Assembly: GCF_024652905.1 (NCBI RefSeq)
Contig: NZ_CP102428.1
Location: 2,182,501-2,246,500, forward strand
Direction of reading: 5' to 3'
DNA: 64,000 bases
Source of the DNA: Pseudomonas oryzihabitans
Lineage (GTDB): Bacteria; Pseudomonadota; Gammaproteobacteria; Pseudomonadales; Pseudomonadaceae
A program made the translations under genes and the position numbers. The notes beneath the pieces were generated by a model, which ran no database searches, was not told the origin of the DNA, and saw only the letters and a list, made by a program, of their open reading frames with translations. Of this stretch, positions 54,826-64,000 are shown one piece after another (position 1 is the first letter of the stretch; the number at the start of each line of letters is the position of its first letter).

Positions 54826-56142
54826 ATGCAAGCGATGAAGTGGAGCATTCTCGCCCTGGCCGTAGCCGCAGGGACCACTCAACTGGCTTTCGCCGACCAG
54901 CAGTCCGAATCCAAGGGCTTTGTCGAAGACAGCAAGCTGACCCTGTTGAACCGTAACTACTACTTCAACCGGGATCTCAAGAACGGCGCCAACGATCGTA
55001 AAGATTGGAGTCATGGCTTCCTGATGAACTACGCATCGGGCTTCACCCAAGGCACCGTGGGTGTCGGCGTGGACGCCTTCGGCTACCTGGGTCTGAAACT
55101 GGACGGCGGCCGCGGCCACGTCGGCTCCGGCAACCTGCAGATCGACAGCGACGGCCGCAACAAGGACGAGTACTCCACCGCGGGCGCCGCAGTGAAACTG
55201 CGCGTGTCCAACACCGTCCTGAAGTACGGCAACGTGCAGCCCACTTCCCCGGTCTTCGCCGTGGGTGGCAGCCGCCTGTTCCCGCAGACCGCTACCGGCT
55301 TCATGCTGACCAGCGAAGAGATCGAGAACCTGTTCCTGGAAGCCGGCCACATCACCGCTGCCCGTGACCGCACCAACACCTACCACGACGGCAACCTGGG
55401 CTCGACCTACGCTTCCGGCATTACTTCCAGTTCCGGCGACTACGTGGGTGGCAAGTACAAGATCAACGATCAGCTGAATGCATCGCTGTACTACGGCCGT
55501 CTGGAAGATCTGTGGAACCAGTACTACGCCAACGTCAATTTCGTGCAGCCGCTGAGTGCCAACCAGGCCCTGACCTTCGACTTCAACTACTACCACACCA
55601 AGGACACCGGCAGCGCCAAGCTGGGCGACTTCAGCAACAACGCCTACTCCCTGGCCGCTGCCTACAGCATCGATGCCCACACCTTCACCCTGGCCTACCA
55701 GGGCGTGAGCAGCGATGCGCCGTTCGACTACGTTGGCGTGGGTGGCAAGGGTACTAACACCGGCAACGGTGGCGACAGTATCTTCCTGGCCAACTCCATC
55801 CAGTACTCCGACTTCAACGCCTCCGGCGAGAAGTCCTGGCAGGCGCGCTACGACCTGAACATGGCGACCCTGGGCGTACCCGGCCTGAGCTTCATGGCCC
55901 GTTACATCTACGGCCATGACATCGACGCACCTAAGGCCAGCACTCAATACGCCAACATTGGCTACCAGGATGGCGACAAAGAGCGCGAGACCAACGTCGA
56001 AGCCAAATACGTCCTGCAGAGCGGCCCGGCCAAGGACCTGTCCTTCCGTATCCGTCAAGCCTGGCACCGTGGCGACGCCAGCACCGGCGGCACCGTCAAC
56101 GAGTTCCGTCTGATCACCGAGTACCCGCTGAACATCCTCTAA
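54826..56142 (+). CDS. OprD-family outer-membrane porin
   Basis: This 438-residue outer-membrane channel has a signal peptide (about 1-23, ending LAFAD). The OprD-family opening [19 protein letters not shown] and the following [38 protein letters not shown] segment are clear, and the terminal strand reads [15 protein letters not shown]. OprD porins take up basic amino acids, peptides or carboxylates. The place beside proS matches oprD in P. aeruginosa, but the exact paralogue is not certain. AAAGGAG eight bases before the ATG sets the start. A clear terminator follows. Confidence 0.93.
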   Translation: MQAMKWSILALAVAAGTTQLAFADQQSESKGFVEDSKLTLLNRNYYFNRDLKNGANDRKDWSHGFLMNYASGFTQGTVGVGVDAFGYLGLKLDGGRGHVGSGNLQIDSDGRNKDEYSTAGAAVKLRVSNTVLKYGNVQPTSPVFAVGGSRLFPQTATGFMLTSEEIENLFLEAGHITAARDRTNTYHDGNLGSTYASGITSSSGDYVGGKYKINDQLNASLYYGRLEDLWNQYYANVNFVQPLSANQALTFDFNYYHTKDTGSAKLGDFSNNAYSLAAAYSIDAHTFTLAYQGVSSDAPFDYVGVGGKGTNTGNGGDSIFLANSIQYSDFNASGEKSWQARYDLNMATLGVPGLSFMARYIYGHDIDAPKASTQYANIGYQDGDKERETNVEAKYVLQSGPAKDLSFRIRQAWHRGDASTGGTVNEFRLITEYPLNIL

Positions 56143-56171
56143 TAGAGGTCAGCCCTACTCGCACGATCCAG

Positions 56172-56200
56172 CAGCCCGGCATTCGCCGGGCTGTTCTTTT
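56172..56200 (+). terminator. Porin gene terminator
   Basis: A perfect nine-base stem, CAGCCCGGC / GCCGGGCTG, with an ATTC loop is followed by TTCTTTT, 30 bases after the porin stop. Confidence 0.9.
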
Positions 56201-56296
56201 CCGGCCCTCAGTCGACGCCGCCCGCGTCCCTGTACGCCCTGCCCCACCCCACCGTACAATGCCGGTCCCGTCTCGATGCCGACAGACCGCCTAGCC

Positions 56297-58003
56297 ATGC
56301 GTACCAGTCAGTTCCTGCTGTCCACCCTCAAAGAAACCCCTTCCGATGCCGTGGTGATCAGCCACCAGCTGCTGCTGCGTGCCGGCATGATCCGTAAGCT
56401 GGCCTCCGGTCTCTACACCTGGTTGCCACTGGGCCTGCGTGTGCTGCGCAAGGTGGAAGCCGTGGTGCGTGAGGAAATGAACGCCACTGGCGCCCTGGAG
56501 GTGCTGATGCCGGCGATCCAGCCCGCCGAGCTGTGGCAGGAATCCGGTCGCTGGGAGCAGTACGGCCCCGAGCTGCTGCGTTTGAAGGACCGTCATCAGC
56601 GCGATTTCTGCGTGGGCCCGACCCATGAGGAAGTCATCACCGATCTGATGCGCAACGAGCTGAACAGCTACAAGCAGCTGCCGATCAACCTGTACCAGAT
56701 CCAGACCAAGTTCCGCGACGAGATCCGCCCGCGTTTCGGCCTGATGCGCGGCCGCGAGTTCGTAATGAAGGACGCCTACTCCTTCCACCTGAACCAGGCG
56801 TCGCTGCAGCAAACCTACGACGCCATGTACCAGGCGTACTGCAATGTCTTCACTCGTCTGGGTCTGAATTTCCGTCCGGTGCAGGCCGACAACGGCTCCA
56901 TCGGCGGCAGCGGCTCCCATGAATTCCACGTGCTGGCCGGCTCCGGTGAAGACGACATCGCCTTCAGCGACAGCTCCGACTACGCCGCCAACATCGAGAA
57001 GGCCGAGGCCCTACCGCGGGAAACCGCGCGTGGCGCCGCCACCGAAGAATTGCGCCTGGTCGATACCCCCGACACCAAGACCATCGCCGATCTGGTGGAG
57101 AAATTCGGTCTGGCCATCGAGAAGACCGTGAAGACCCTGGTGGTTCGCGGCGCCGAGGAAGGCAAGCTGGTCGCCCTGGTGGTGCGTGGCGATCACGAAC
57201 TCAATGAGATCAAGGCAGCCAACCTGCCGGAGGTCGCCAGCCCCCTGGTGTTCGCCACCGAGCCCGAGATCCGTGCCGCCATTGGCGCCAGCCCCGGCTC
57301 CCTGGGCCCGATGAATCTGTCGATTCCCTGCGTCGTCGATCGCTCGGTCGCCCTGATGAGCGACTTCGGCATCGGCGCCAACCAGGAAGACAAGCACTAC
57401 TTCGGCGTCAACTGGGAGCGCGATCTGCCGCTGCCCCAGGTCGCCGACCTGCGCAACGTGGTGGCCGGCGATCCGAGTCCGGATGGCCAAGGTACCCTGG
57501 TGATCAAGCGCGGCATCGAAGTGGGTCATATCTTCCAGCTGGGCACCAAGTACAGTGAGGCCATGAAGCTGTCGGTCCTGGGCGAGGAAGGCAAGCCTAC
57601 CCTGCTGACCATGGGCTGCTACGGCATCGGGGTATCCCGCGTGGTCGCCGCCGCCATCGAGCAGAACCACGACGAGCGCGGCATCCGCTGGCCGGCTGCC
57701 CTGGCGCCCTTCCAGATCGCCCTGGTGCCGATGAAGTACGAGAACGCCGCGGTCAAGGAAGCCACCGATCGCCTCTATGCCGACCTCAAGGCGGCCGGCT
57801 TCGACGTGCTGCTGGACGACCGCGACAAGAAAACCAGCCCTGGCGTGAAGTTCGCCGACATGGAGCTGATCGGCATCCCCCATCGTCTGGTGGTGGGTGA
57901 GCGCGGCCTCAATGAAGGCCTGGTCGAGTACAAGGGCCGTACCGACAGCGACAGCCAGAACGTCGCCCTGGCCGAGATCGTCGGCTTCCTCAAGGCCCGC
58001 TGA
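56297..58003 (+). CDS. proS: Prolyl-tRNA synthetase
   Basis: This 568-residue class II synthetase charges tRNA(Pro). It is the bacterial type with an INS editing domain between motifs 2 and 3 (about residues 225-405, with [26 protein letters not shown]). Motif 1 lies in the [16 protein letters not shown] region, motif 2 contains [28 protein letters not shown], and motif 3 contains [18 protein letters not shown] class II anticodon-binding domain ends the protein. The start [13 protein letters not shown] is the conserved one. Confidence 0.96.
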   Translation: MRTSQFLLSTLKETPSDAVVISHQLLLRAGMIRKLASGLYTWLPLGLRVLRKVEAVVREEMNATGALEVLMPAIQPAELWQESGRWEQYGPELLRLKDRHQRDFCVGPTHEEVITDLMRNELNSYKQLPINLYQIQTKFRDEIRPRFGLMRGREFVMKDAYSFHLNQASLQQTYDAMYQAYCNVFTRLGLNFRPVQADNGSIGGSGSHEFHVLAGSGEDDIAFSDSSDYAANIEKAEALPRETARGAATEELRLVDTPDTKTIADLVEKFGLAIEKTVKTLVVRGAEEGKLVALVVRGDHELNEIKAANLPEVASPLVFATEPEIRAAIGASPGSLGPMNLSIPCVVDRSVALMSDFGIGANQEDKHYFGVNWERDLPLPQVADLRNVVAGDPSPDGQGTLVIKRGIEVGHIFQLGTKYSEAMKLSVLGEEGKPTLLTMGCYGIGVSRVVAAAIEQNHDERGIRWPAALAPFQIALVPMKYENAAVKEATDRLYADLKAAGFDVLLDDRDKKTSPGVKFADMELIGIPHRLVVGERGLNEGLVEYKGRTDSDSQNVALAEIVGFLKAR

Positions 58004-58019
58004 GGGCTACCGTTCCAGG

Positions 58020-58307
58020 TCAGGCGTCCGTGCGCCTGACCTGGAAGTCGGTGAAGCCTGCGCAGGCCACCTCCTCCAGCTCCACCCCGGTCACCCGCGA
58101 CGCTGCCGGTCCCTGCCAGAGCCACGCTTCCAGTCTGGCGAGCGCCTCGGCCGGGCCTTCCAGATGGCACTCCACCCGGCCATCGGCCAGATTCCGCACC
58201 CAGCCCGTGACGCCCAGCCGCTGCGCCTCCTGCCGCGTGCTCTCGCGATAGTAGACACCCTGAACGTGGCCACTGACCAGGCCGTGACGCGCCGCTCTGT
58301 CCATCAT
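58020..58307 (-). CDS. acyP: Acylphosphatase
   Basis: This 95-residue enzyme hydrolyses acyl phosphates to carboxylate and phosphate. The signature [34 protein letters not shown] holds the catalytic Arg (YYR) and Asn (VRN). It overlaps the BrkB-like gene by four bases, so the two are co-transcribed. Confidence 0.92.
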   Translation of the reverse strand: MMDRAARHGLVSGHVQGVYYRESTRQEAQRLGVTGWVRNLADGRVECHLEGPAEALARLEAWLWQGPAASRVTGVELEEVACAGFTDFQVRRTDA

Positions 58308-59554
58308 CGCGAGGCTCCCCGCTCTTCCAGCACTGGCGCGACCTTGAGCCAGTGAGCCACGCTCCCAGCCAGCAGTTCATGACGCTGCGCCTGCAGTCGG
58401 GTGAAGGCCTCCTGCAGCTGCGGATACCAGTCACCGGGAAAGCGTTCGGCGGGCGGCCAGCAATCCGGCGCGGGCGGCGCCCAGGGCGCGCGATCCAGCA
58501 GGTCAAGCAGCGCATAGCCATGCAGATCGCGGCAGAGCACCCAGTGACCGCTGTCGTTCTGGCAGACCAGGCGCTCCTGCTGCAGGAAGGCCAGCACCGC
58601 ATGCCATTCGTGCTCCGGTAGCTTCCAGCCCGCCTGGTGCAAGCGCCCCAGGTGCAGACTGGAACCGCTTTGCTGACGCTCCAGAAAGGCGCGCAGCACG
58701 GCGAGCAGGATGAAAAAGGCCGGCAGCGGCGCGCGGCGCCAGTGGTGGGTGGTGGACAGGCTGCAGACCACCTCCGCCCCCAGCAGCACGATCAGCCAGC
58801 AGACATAGATCCACACCAGGAACAGCGGCACCGTGGCGAAGGCGCCATAGATCAGCTGGTAACCGGGGAAATAGAAGACATAGAGACCGAACAGACTCTT
58901 GGCCGCCTCGAACAGCACCCCGGTCAGGGCACCGCCGATCAGCGCATGGCGTAGGGGTACCCGGGTGTTGGGCACGGCGGCATACATCAGGGTGAAGGCG
59001 GCAATGCTGAACAGCAGCGGCGTGACCTTGAGCAGCATCTGGGCGCCGGACATCCCGTAGGAGCCAAAGACCAGGGCCACCGAGGCCAGATAGGTGCTCA
59101 TGGCGAAGCCGGCGCCCAGCAGCAGGGGGCCCAGGCTGAGCACCGCCCAGTAGAGCAGGAAGCTGGAGACCCCACGCCGCGGAATGCGTACCCGCCAGAT
59201 GTCGTTGAAGGTCTTTTCCACCGTCACCAGCATGAAGAAGGACGTCACCGCCAGCAGGGCCACGCCTAGCCAGGTCAGGTGCCGCGCCTGCTCGATGAAG
59301 TTGCGCAGGTATTCTTCCAGGGTCGCCCCGGTGGAGGGCACGAAATTGCGGAAGATAAAGGCCTGGATCTGCACTTCCGTGCCCTGGAAGGCGGGTATCG
59401 CCGAGAGCATGGCGAAGGTCACGGTCATTACCGGGACCACGGCGAACAGGGTGGTATAGGTCAGGGCCGCGGCATTGTTGGGCGCGCGGTCTTCGATGAA
59501 GCGGTCGGCGAGGTAGCGAACGAAGGACAGCAGTTCACGCAAGCGGGCCGGCAT
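58304..59554 (-). CDS. YihY/BrkB-family membrane protein
   Basis: This 416-residue inner-membrane protein has about six transmembrane helices in residues 30-290. The family signatures are [50 protein letters not shown] and a conserved [28 protein letters not shown] soluble C-terminal extension of about 110 residues has no recognised domain. The family was once called ribonuclease BN, but that activity is not supported. The start [11 protein letters not shown] is placed at the conserved N-terminus; a longer frame to 59623 is not supported. The function is unknown. Confidence 0.88.
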   Translation of the reverse strand: MPARLRELLSFVRYLADRFIEDRAPNNAAALTYTTLFAVVPVMTVTFAMLSAIPAFQGTEVQIQAFIFRNFVPSTGATLEEYLRNFIEQARHLTWLGVALLAVTSFFMLVTVEKTFNDIWRVRIPRRGVSSFLLYWAVLSLGPLLLGAGFAMSTYLASVALVFGSYGMSGAQMLLKVTPLLFSIAAFTLMYAAVPNTRVPLRHALIGGALTGVLFEAAKSLFGLYVFYFPGYQLIYGAFATVPLFLVWIYVCWLIVLLGAEVVCSLSTTHHWRRAPLPAFFILLAVLRAFLERQQSGSSLHLGRLHQAGWKLPEHEWHAVLAFLQQERLVCQNDSGHWVLCRDLHGYALLDLLDRAPWAPPAPDCWPPAERFPGDWYPQLQEAFTRLQAQRHELLAGSVAHWLKVAPVLEERGASR

Positions 59555-59645
59555 TGGCGGTTCCTCGAAAGGCACGGTCAAGGGCTGGCGCGGCAGTCCT
59601 CGCCAACCCGCTACAATGGCCATCTTACCTTCTATGGATCAGCCC

Positions 59646-60595
<950 letters not shown>

Positions 60596-60610
60596 CGGTA
60601 GCCGGCACGG

Positions 60611-61315
60611 CTACCAGCCCATGATTTCCTTGACGAAGGGAATGGTGAGCTTGCGTCGCGCCTGCAGCGAGGCCTGATCCAGGCGTTCGAGCATGTCGAA
60701 CAGGGCGTCCATGCTGCGGGTGTTGCGCGAAAGGATGAAGCGGCCGACCTCGTCGGTCAGGTGCAGGCCGCGCCGAGAGGCGCGCAGCTGCAGGGCACGC
60801 AGCTTGTCTTCGTCGGACAGGGGTCGCAGCTGGAAGACCAGCGCCAGGGTCAGGCGCGATTTCAGATCGGCAAGTTGCACCGGCAACTGCCGTGGCGCCG
60901 CGGTGCTGGAGATCAGTAGCCGCTTGCCGGCATCGCGCAGGCGATTGAACAGATGGAAGAGCGCCTCTTCCCAGCGTCGTTGCCCGGCCAGGGCGTCGAG
61001 ATCGTCGAGGCAGACCAGCTCGCACTGTTCGAGGTTGTCGAACAACTCCACGCCATAGTCGGCCAGTTCACCCATGGGCAGGTAGATGGCCCGCTCGCCC
61101 AGTTCCTCCAGGCGGTGGCAGGCCGCCTGCATCAGATGACTGCGACCGGCGCCGGCGCCACCCCAGAGATAGATCAGACTTTCCGTCCAGCCGGCATCCG
61201 CATCGCAGAGACGCTCGACATAGCCGAGCGCCGCGGCATTGGCGCCAGGATAGTAATTGACGAAGGTGGCGTCGTCACGCAGACGAATGCCCAGGGGCAG
61301 CTGTAAAGGCATCAT
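60611..61315 (-). CDS. hda: DnaA regulatory inactivator Hda
   Basis: This 234-residue AAA+ protein resembles DnaA domain III and, with the DNA clamp, stimulates ATP hydrolysis on DnaA after replication starts. The N-terminal clamp-binding QLPLGIRL motif follows the start. The Walker A region is YLWGGAGAGRSHLMQA, modified as GAGAGRSH, and the Walker B is LVCLDDLDALAG. A sensor region (RLLISSTAAPRQLP) is present. The start MMPLQLPLG matches the family length; the upstream in-frame extension is not supported. Confidence 0.94.
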   Translation of the reverse strand: MMPLQLPLGIRLRDDATFVNYYPGANAAALGYVERLCDADAGWTESLIYLWGGAGAGRSHLMQAACHRLEELGERAIYLPMGELADYGVELFDNLEQCELVCLDDLDALAGQRRWEEALFHLFNRLRDAGKRLLISSTAAPRQLPVQLADLKSRLTLALVFQLRPLSDEDKLRALQLRASRRGLHLTDEVGRFILSRNTRSMDALFDMLERLDQASLQARRKLTIPFVKEIMGW

Positions 61316-61412
61316 GCCAGCTCGAACGGCTCTTGGCAGTTTCGCGAGGGCGCCAAGTCTAACCAAATCCCAGGTCCCTCGCAGCAGCCGCTTCAGTCTT
61401 GGGTGTCGGCCC

Positions 61413-62501
61413 TCATGGCCACCGGAAATACAGGGTGGTACGCGCCGGCTGGGCGGACGGCGCCGGCTGGGCCACAGGCGCGCTCGGCGCGGCCGTGGCG
61501 TCGACGGCTGCACCCTGGGTCGCCGGTGCCGGAGTGGCAGGGGCGACCGACGCGGAAGCGGGCTGCAGGCCGGCGAGACCGAGCTGTGCCTGCAACTGGT
61601 CGGGATTGGCGGTGAGGTCGTAGGTCAGCTGGGTCCCCTCGACCTTGACCAGGCGGCTCGACAAGGGCTCCAGGACTTTCTGCAGCTGGGCATAGCGCTC
61701 GAAGTTGGAGTTGTCGGCCACCAGCGTCAGCGGCTGGGTGGTGCCCGGACGGGAAACGAATTTCTTCGACAGGCGCGCGGCCACGTCCTGCAGGACGGCG
61801 GCGGCCAGGGCGTCCTGATCGGCCGCCTGGCTGCTGCCTTGCTCCGCGGCGCCGTTATTCCACAGGCGCCACTGGGCCTGCCAGCCACTGCCCTGGGGCT
61901 TGGCGTGCACCGCCAGCAGGGCATTGGCGCCATAGCGCTCGGAGGCCTGGCGCAGGGCGGTCGGATCGCTGGCGTCGATGTTGGCGGCGGTACCGGCCAG
62001 TTGCTCGTTGAGATCGGCCAGCGGCAGGCGGATCGGCAGGCCGGCGCGTTGGGCGCCACGCTGGACGCCGGTGCTGGCAGGCTGGCCATCACCTACCAGG
62101 GTCGCCCCGCTGTCGGCGTCGTTGAGCCACCAGATCATCACCACCGGACGATTGGCGCCCCATACCGAGAGCCCCGCCTGACCCAGGGCCCGCTCGGTGG
62201 CGGCCGGGTCGAAGTTGGCCACCAGCACCTCCGGCGGGCCGGCGTCATAGCTGTACTGGCTGATCAGGGATTCGGGTGCCGCCAGGGCACTGGCGAGACC
62301 CGGGGTCTGGCCGGCCTGGGGGTTGCCGGTCAGGCGTCCGGCTAGCACCTGCAGGGCGCGCTTGAGGGCGGCATTGCGCTCGTCCGGTTGTTGCGAGGTC
62401 ACCGGCTCGCGGACCTGGTAGAGGTTGTCCACCACCTCGGCATGGGCGAGCGGACTCAGGACCAGCAGCGAAGCGAGCAACGGAAGGACGAGACGGCGCA
62501 T
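61413..62501 (-). CDS. Exported DUF2066-domain protein
   Basis: This 362-residue protein has a signal peptide (about 1-21, ending LAHAE). A DUF2066 domain follows (about 22-150: NLYQVREPVTSQQPDERNAALKRALQVLAGRLTG; NRPVVMIWWLND). The last 60 residues are Ala/Pro-rich with low complexity. It is periplasmic and of unknown function, and is conserved beside purM in Pseudomonas. It diverges from purM, with 285 bases between them. Confidence 0.88.
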   Translation of the reverse strand: MRRLVLPLLASLLVLSPLAHAEVVDNLYQVREPVTSQQPDERNAALKRALQVLAGRLTGNPQAGQTPGLASALAAPESLISQYSYDAGPPEVLVANFDPAATERALGQAGLSVWGANRPVVMIWWLNDADSGATLVGDGQPASTGVQRGAQRAGLPIRLPLADLNEQLAGTAANIDASDPTALRQASERYGANALLAVHAKPQGSGWQAQWRLWNNGAAEQGSSQAADQDALAAAVLQDVAARLSKKFVSRPGTTQPLTLVADNSNFERYAQLQKVLEPLSSRLVKVEGTQLTYDLTANPDQLQAQLGLAGLQPASASVAPATPAPATQGAAVDATAAPSAPVAQPAPSAQPARTTLYFRWP

Positions 62502-62735
62502 GGCGATTCCATAGAAAGGGCAAGGGGCATACCTTAAAAGCCGCCCGACCCGCGAGCAAGGGCACTGGGTCGCGGGTGGCGCAGAAGGTAGTAGCGAACA
62601 TTGCCCACCCGGCGAACGGATGGGCGATCAGGCTCAGACCCCAGGGCGCTGGCCGGGTGCCATCGCCACCCGGACCGGAGGCCGCGGCGGGCCGCGTGCT
62701 TTGGCACGGCTTCTGGTAAAATCGCCCGCCTCATT

Positions 62736-62755
62736 GCCGGCTGGCGCCAGCCGGC
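62736..62755 (+). promoter_or_regulatory. 20-base perfect palindrome in the purM leader
   Basis: GCCGGCTGGC / GCCAGCCGGC is a perfect palindrome 31 bases before the purM ATG, after a TAAAAT -10-like element (62717-62722). It could be an operator or a leader hairpin. No T-run follows, so it is not a standard terminator. Confidence 0.5.
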
Positions 62756-62786
62756 TCGTTTCGCCATTAGCCAAAGGCCAGGATTC

Positions 62787-63848
62787 ATGAGCAAACAACC
62801 CCAGCTGAGCTACAAGGACGCCGGTGTAGACATCGACGCCGGTGAGGCTCTGGTAGAACGCATCAAGGGCGTCGCCAAGCGCACCGCCCGCCCGGAAGTC
62901 ATGGGCGGCCTGGGGGGCTTTGGTGCCCTGTGCGAGATCCCGGCAGGCTATCGCCAGCCCGTGCTGGTCTCCGGTACCGACGGCGTCGGCACCAAGCTGC
63001 GCCTGGCCATGAACTTGGCCAAGCACGACAGCATCGGCATCGACCTGGTCGCCATGTGCGTTAACGACCTGGTGGTCTGCGGCGCCGAGCCGCTGTTCTT
63101 CCTCGACTACTACGCCACCGGCAAGCTCAACGTCGACGTCGCCGCCCAGGTGGTGACCGGCATCGGCACCGGTTGCGAACAGGCTGGCTGCTCCCTGGTG
63201 GGTGGCGAGACCGCCGAGATGCCCGGCATGTACGAAGGCGAAGACTACGACCTGGCCGGCTTCTGCGTCGGCGTGGTGGAAAAGTCCGAGATCATCGACG
63301 GTTCCAAGGTGACCACCGGCGACGCCCTGATCGCCCTGCCCTCCTCCGGCCCGCACTCCAACGGCTATTCGCTGATCCGCAAGATCATCGAGGTGGCCGG
63401 CGCCGACATCGAGAACATCCAGCTCGACGGCCAGCCGCTGACCGAACTGCTGATGGCGCCCACCCGCATCTACGTCAAGCCGCTGCTCAAGCTGATCAAG
63501 GACACCGGCGCGGTCAAGGCCATGGCCCACATCACCGGCGGCGGCCTGCTGGACAATATCCCACGGGTACTGCCCGAGGGTGCCCAGGCGGTGCTCGACG
63601 TCGCCAGCTGGCAGCGTCCGGCGGTATTCGACTGGCTGCAACAGCAGGGCAACGTCGACGAGACCGAGATGCACCGTGTGCTGAACTGTGGCGTGGGCAT
63701 GGTCATCTGCGTGGCCCAGGATCAGGTCGAAGGCGCCCTGCAGGTGCTGCGCGCCGAGGGCGAGCAACCCTGGGTCATCGGCCGTATCGAACAGGCCGCC
63801 GAGGGCGCCGACCAGGTCGTGCTGAACAATCTGAAACAGCACGGATGA
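62787..63848 (+). CDS. purM: Phosphoribosylformylglycinamidine cyclo-ligase (AIR synthetase)
   Basis: This 353-residue enzyme closes the imidazole ring (FGAM + ATP to AIR) in purine synthesis. It has [21 protein letters not shown], then [15 protein letters not shown], and [31 protein letters not shown] and [14 protein letters not shown], all PurM signatures. The start [11 protein letters not shown] has AGGA upstream and the family N-terminus. Its stop overlaps the purN start by four bases. Confidence 0.96.
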   Translation: MSKQPQLSYKDAGVDIDAGEALVERIKGVAKRTARPEVMGGLGGFGALCEIPAGYRQPVLVSGTDGVGTKLRLAMNLAKHDSIGIDLVAMCVNDLVVCGAEPLFFLDYYATGKLNVDVAAQVVTGIGTGCEQAGCSLVGGETAEMPGMYEGEDYDLAGFCVGVVEKSEIIDGSKVTTGDALIALPSSGPHSNGYSLIRKIIEVAGADIENIQLDGQPLTELLMAPTRIYVKPLLKLIKDTGAVKAMAHITGGGLLDNIPRVLPEGAQAVLDVASWQRPAVFDWLQQQGNVDETEMHRVLNCGVGMVICVAQDQVEGALQVLRAEGEQPWVIGRIEQAAEGADQVVLNNLKQHG

Positions 63849-64000
63849 GCCCTGCCGACTGCGCCGTGGTGGTGCTCATCTCCGGCCACGGCAGCAACCT
63901 GCAAGCTCTGATCGACGCCGCGACCCCGCCCGTGCGGATCGCGGCGGTGATCGCCAACCGCGCCGAGGCCTATGGCCTGGAGCGGGCCCAGCAGGCCGGG
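63845..64000 (+). CDS. purN: Phosphoribosylglycinamide formyltransferase, 5' part only
   Basis: The first 52 codons encode [20 protein letters not shown] and continue [32 protein letters not shown]. This is the PurN N-terminus with the GSNLQA phosphate-binding loop and the VISN-like strand. The enzyme transfers formyl from 10-formyl-THF to GAR in purine synthesis. The gene is cut by the window end, not truncated in the genome as far as can be seen. It is coupled to purM by the ATGA overlap. Confidence 0.92.
   Translation, partial: MSPADCAVVVLISGHGSNLQALIDAATPPVRIAAVIANRAEAYGLERAQQAG

Overview
The window is a gene-dense, GC-rich stretch of chromosome from a Pseudomonas. The clearest markers are the cmaX-crfX-cmpX-sigX-oprF block (CorA-like transporter, small protein, MscS-like channel, ECF sigma factor, major porin) next to gltA, the large NAD-dependent glutamate dehydrogenase GdhB, an OprD-family porin beside proS, the slyX/HIT pair, and the hda / DUF2066 / purM-purN block. 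The order of the last third (porin, proS, acylphosphatase, BrkB-like protein, arsenate reductase, wrbA, hda, DUF2066, purM, purN) resembles the Pseudomonas aeruginosa PA0944-PA0958 order as I remember it. I infer a non-aeruginosa species because of the mannitol operon, the bacteriophytochrome operon and several local differences; the species cannot be fixed from this window. No tRNA, rRNA, CRISPR array, insertion sequence or prophage was seen.

Layout. 1-8.9 kb: gltA with promoter and terminator; the oprF-sigX-cmpX-crfX-cmaX block on the minus strand; divergent ppsA and ppsR (PEP synthase and its regulatory kinase/pyrophosphorylase). 9-13.8 kb: a LysE-type exporter, a free-standing MetE N-terminal-domain protein with a tandem operator-like repeat upstream, a GNAT acetyltransferase and a siderophore-type TonB-dependent receptor with an STN signalling domain. 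14.2-20.7 kb: two convergent envelope-sensing operons, each with a CHASE2 protein. The plus-strand one is CHASE2 (no output domain) - small exported protein - M48 lipoprotein protease. The minus-strand one is FecR-domain protein - OmpA-domain lipoprotein - CHASE2/HD-GYP. I consider this the most interesting part of the window.

20.9-24.4 kb: a histidine phosphatase, an SH3 / inositol-monophosphatase in-frame fusion, and three small orphan proteins, two of them exported. 24.6-32 kb: a mannitol/sorbitol uptake and catabolism operon (binding protein, two permeases, ATPase, polyol dehydrogenase, xylulokinase), ending in a palindromic repeat element. 32-42 kb: Cys-tRNA(Pro) deacylase, MASE2-like/GGDEF protein, HPF/RaiA-family ribosome protein, Gfo/Idh/MocA oxidoreductase, acyltransferase-3, rlmKL, rmf, pyrD and an unrecognised protein. 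41.6-47.4 kb: a four-gene red-light sensing operon (bacteriophytochrome, single-domain response regulator, REC-PAS-PAS-kinase-REC hybrid, heme oxygenase).

47.6-64 kb: a secreted alpha/beta hydrolase, gdhB, slyX/HIT, the OprD-family porin, proS and the conserved block ending in a purN cut by the window edge. Functional themes are central carbon metabolism (gltA, ppsA/ppsR, gdhB, mtl), envelope structure and sensing (sigX/oprF, CHASE2 loci, porin, TonB receptor), second-messenger signalling (HD-GYP, GGDEF), and ribosome hibernation or modification (raiA-like, rmf, rlmKL, proS, ybaK).
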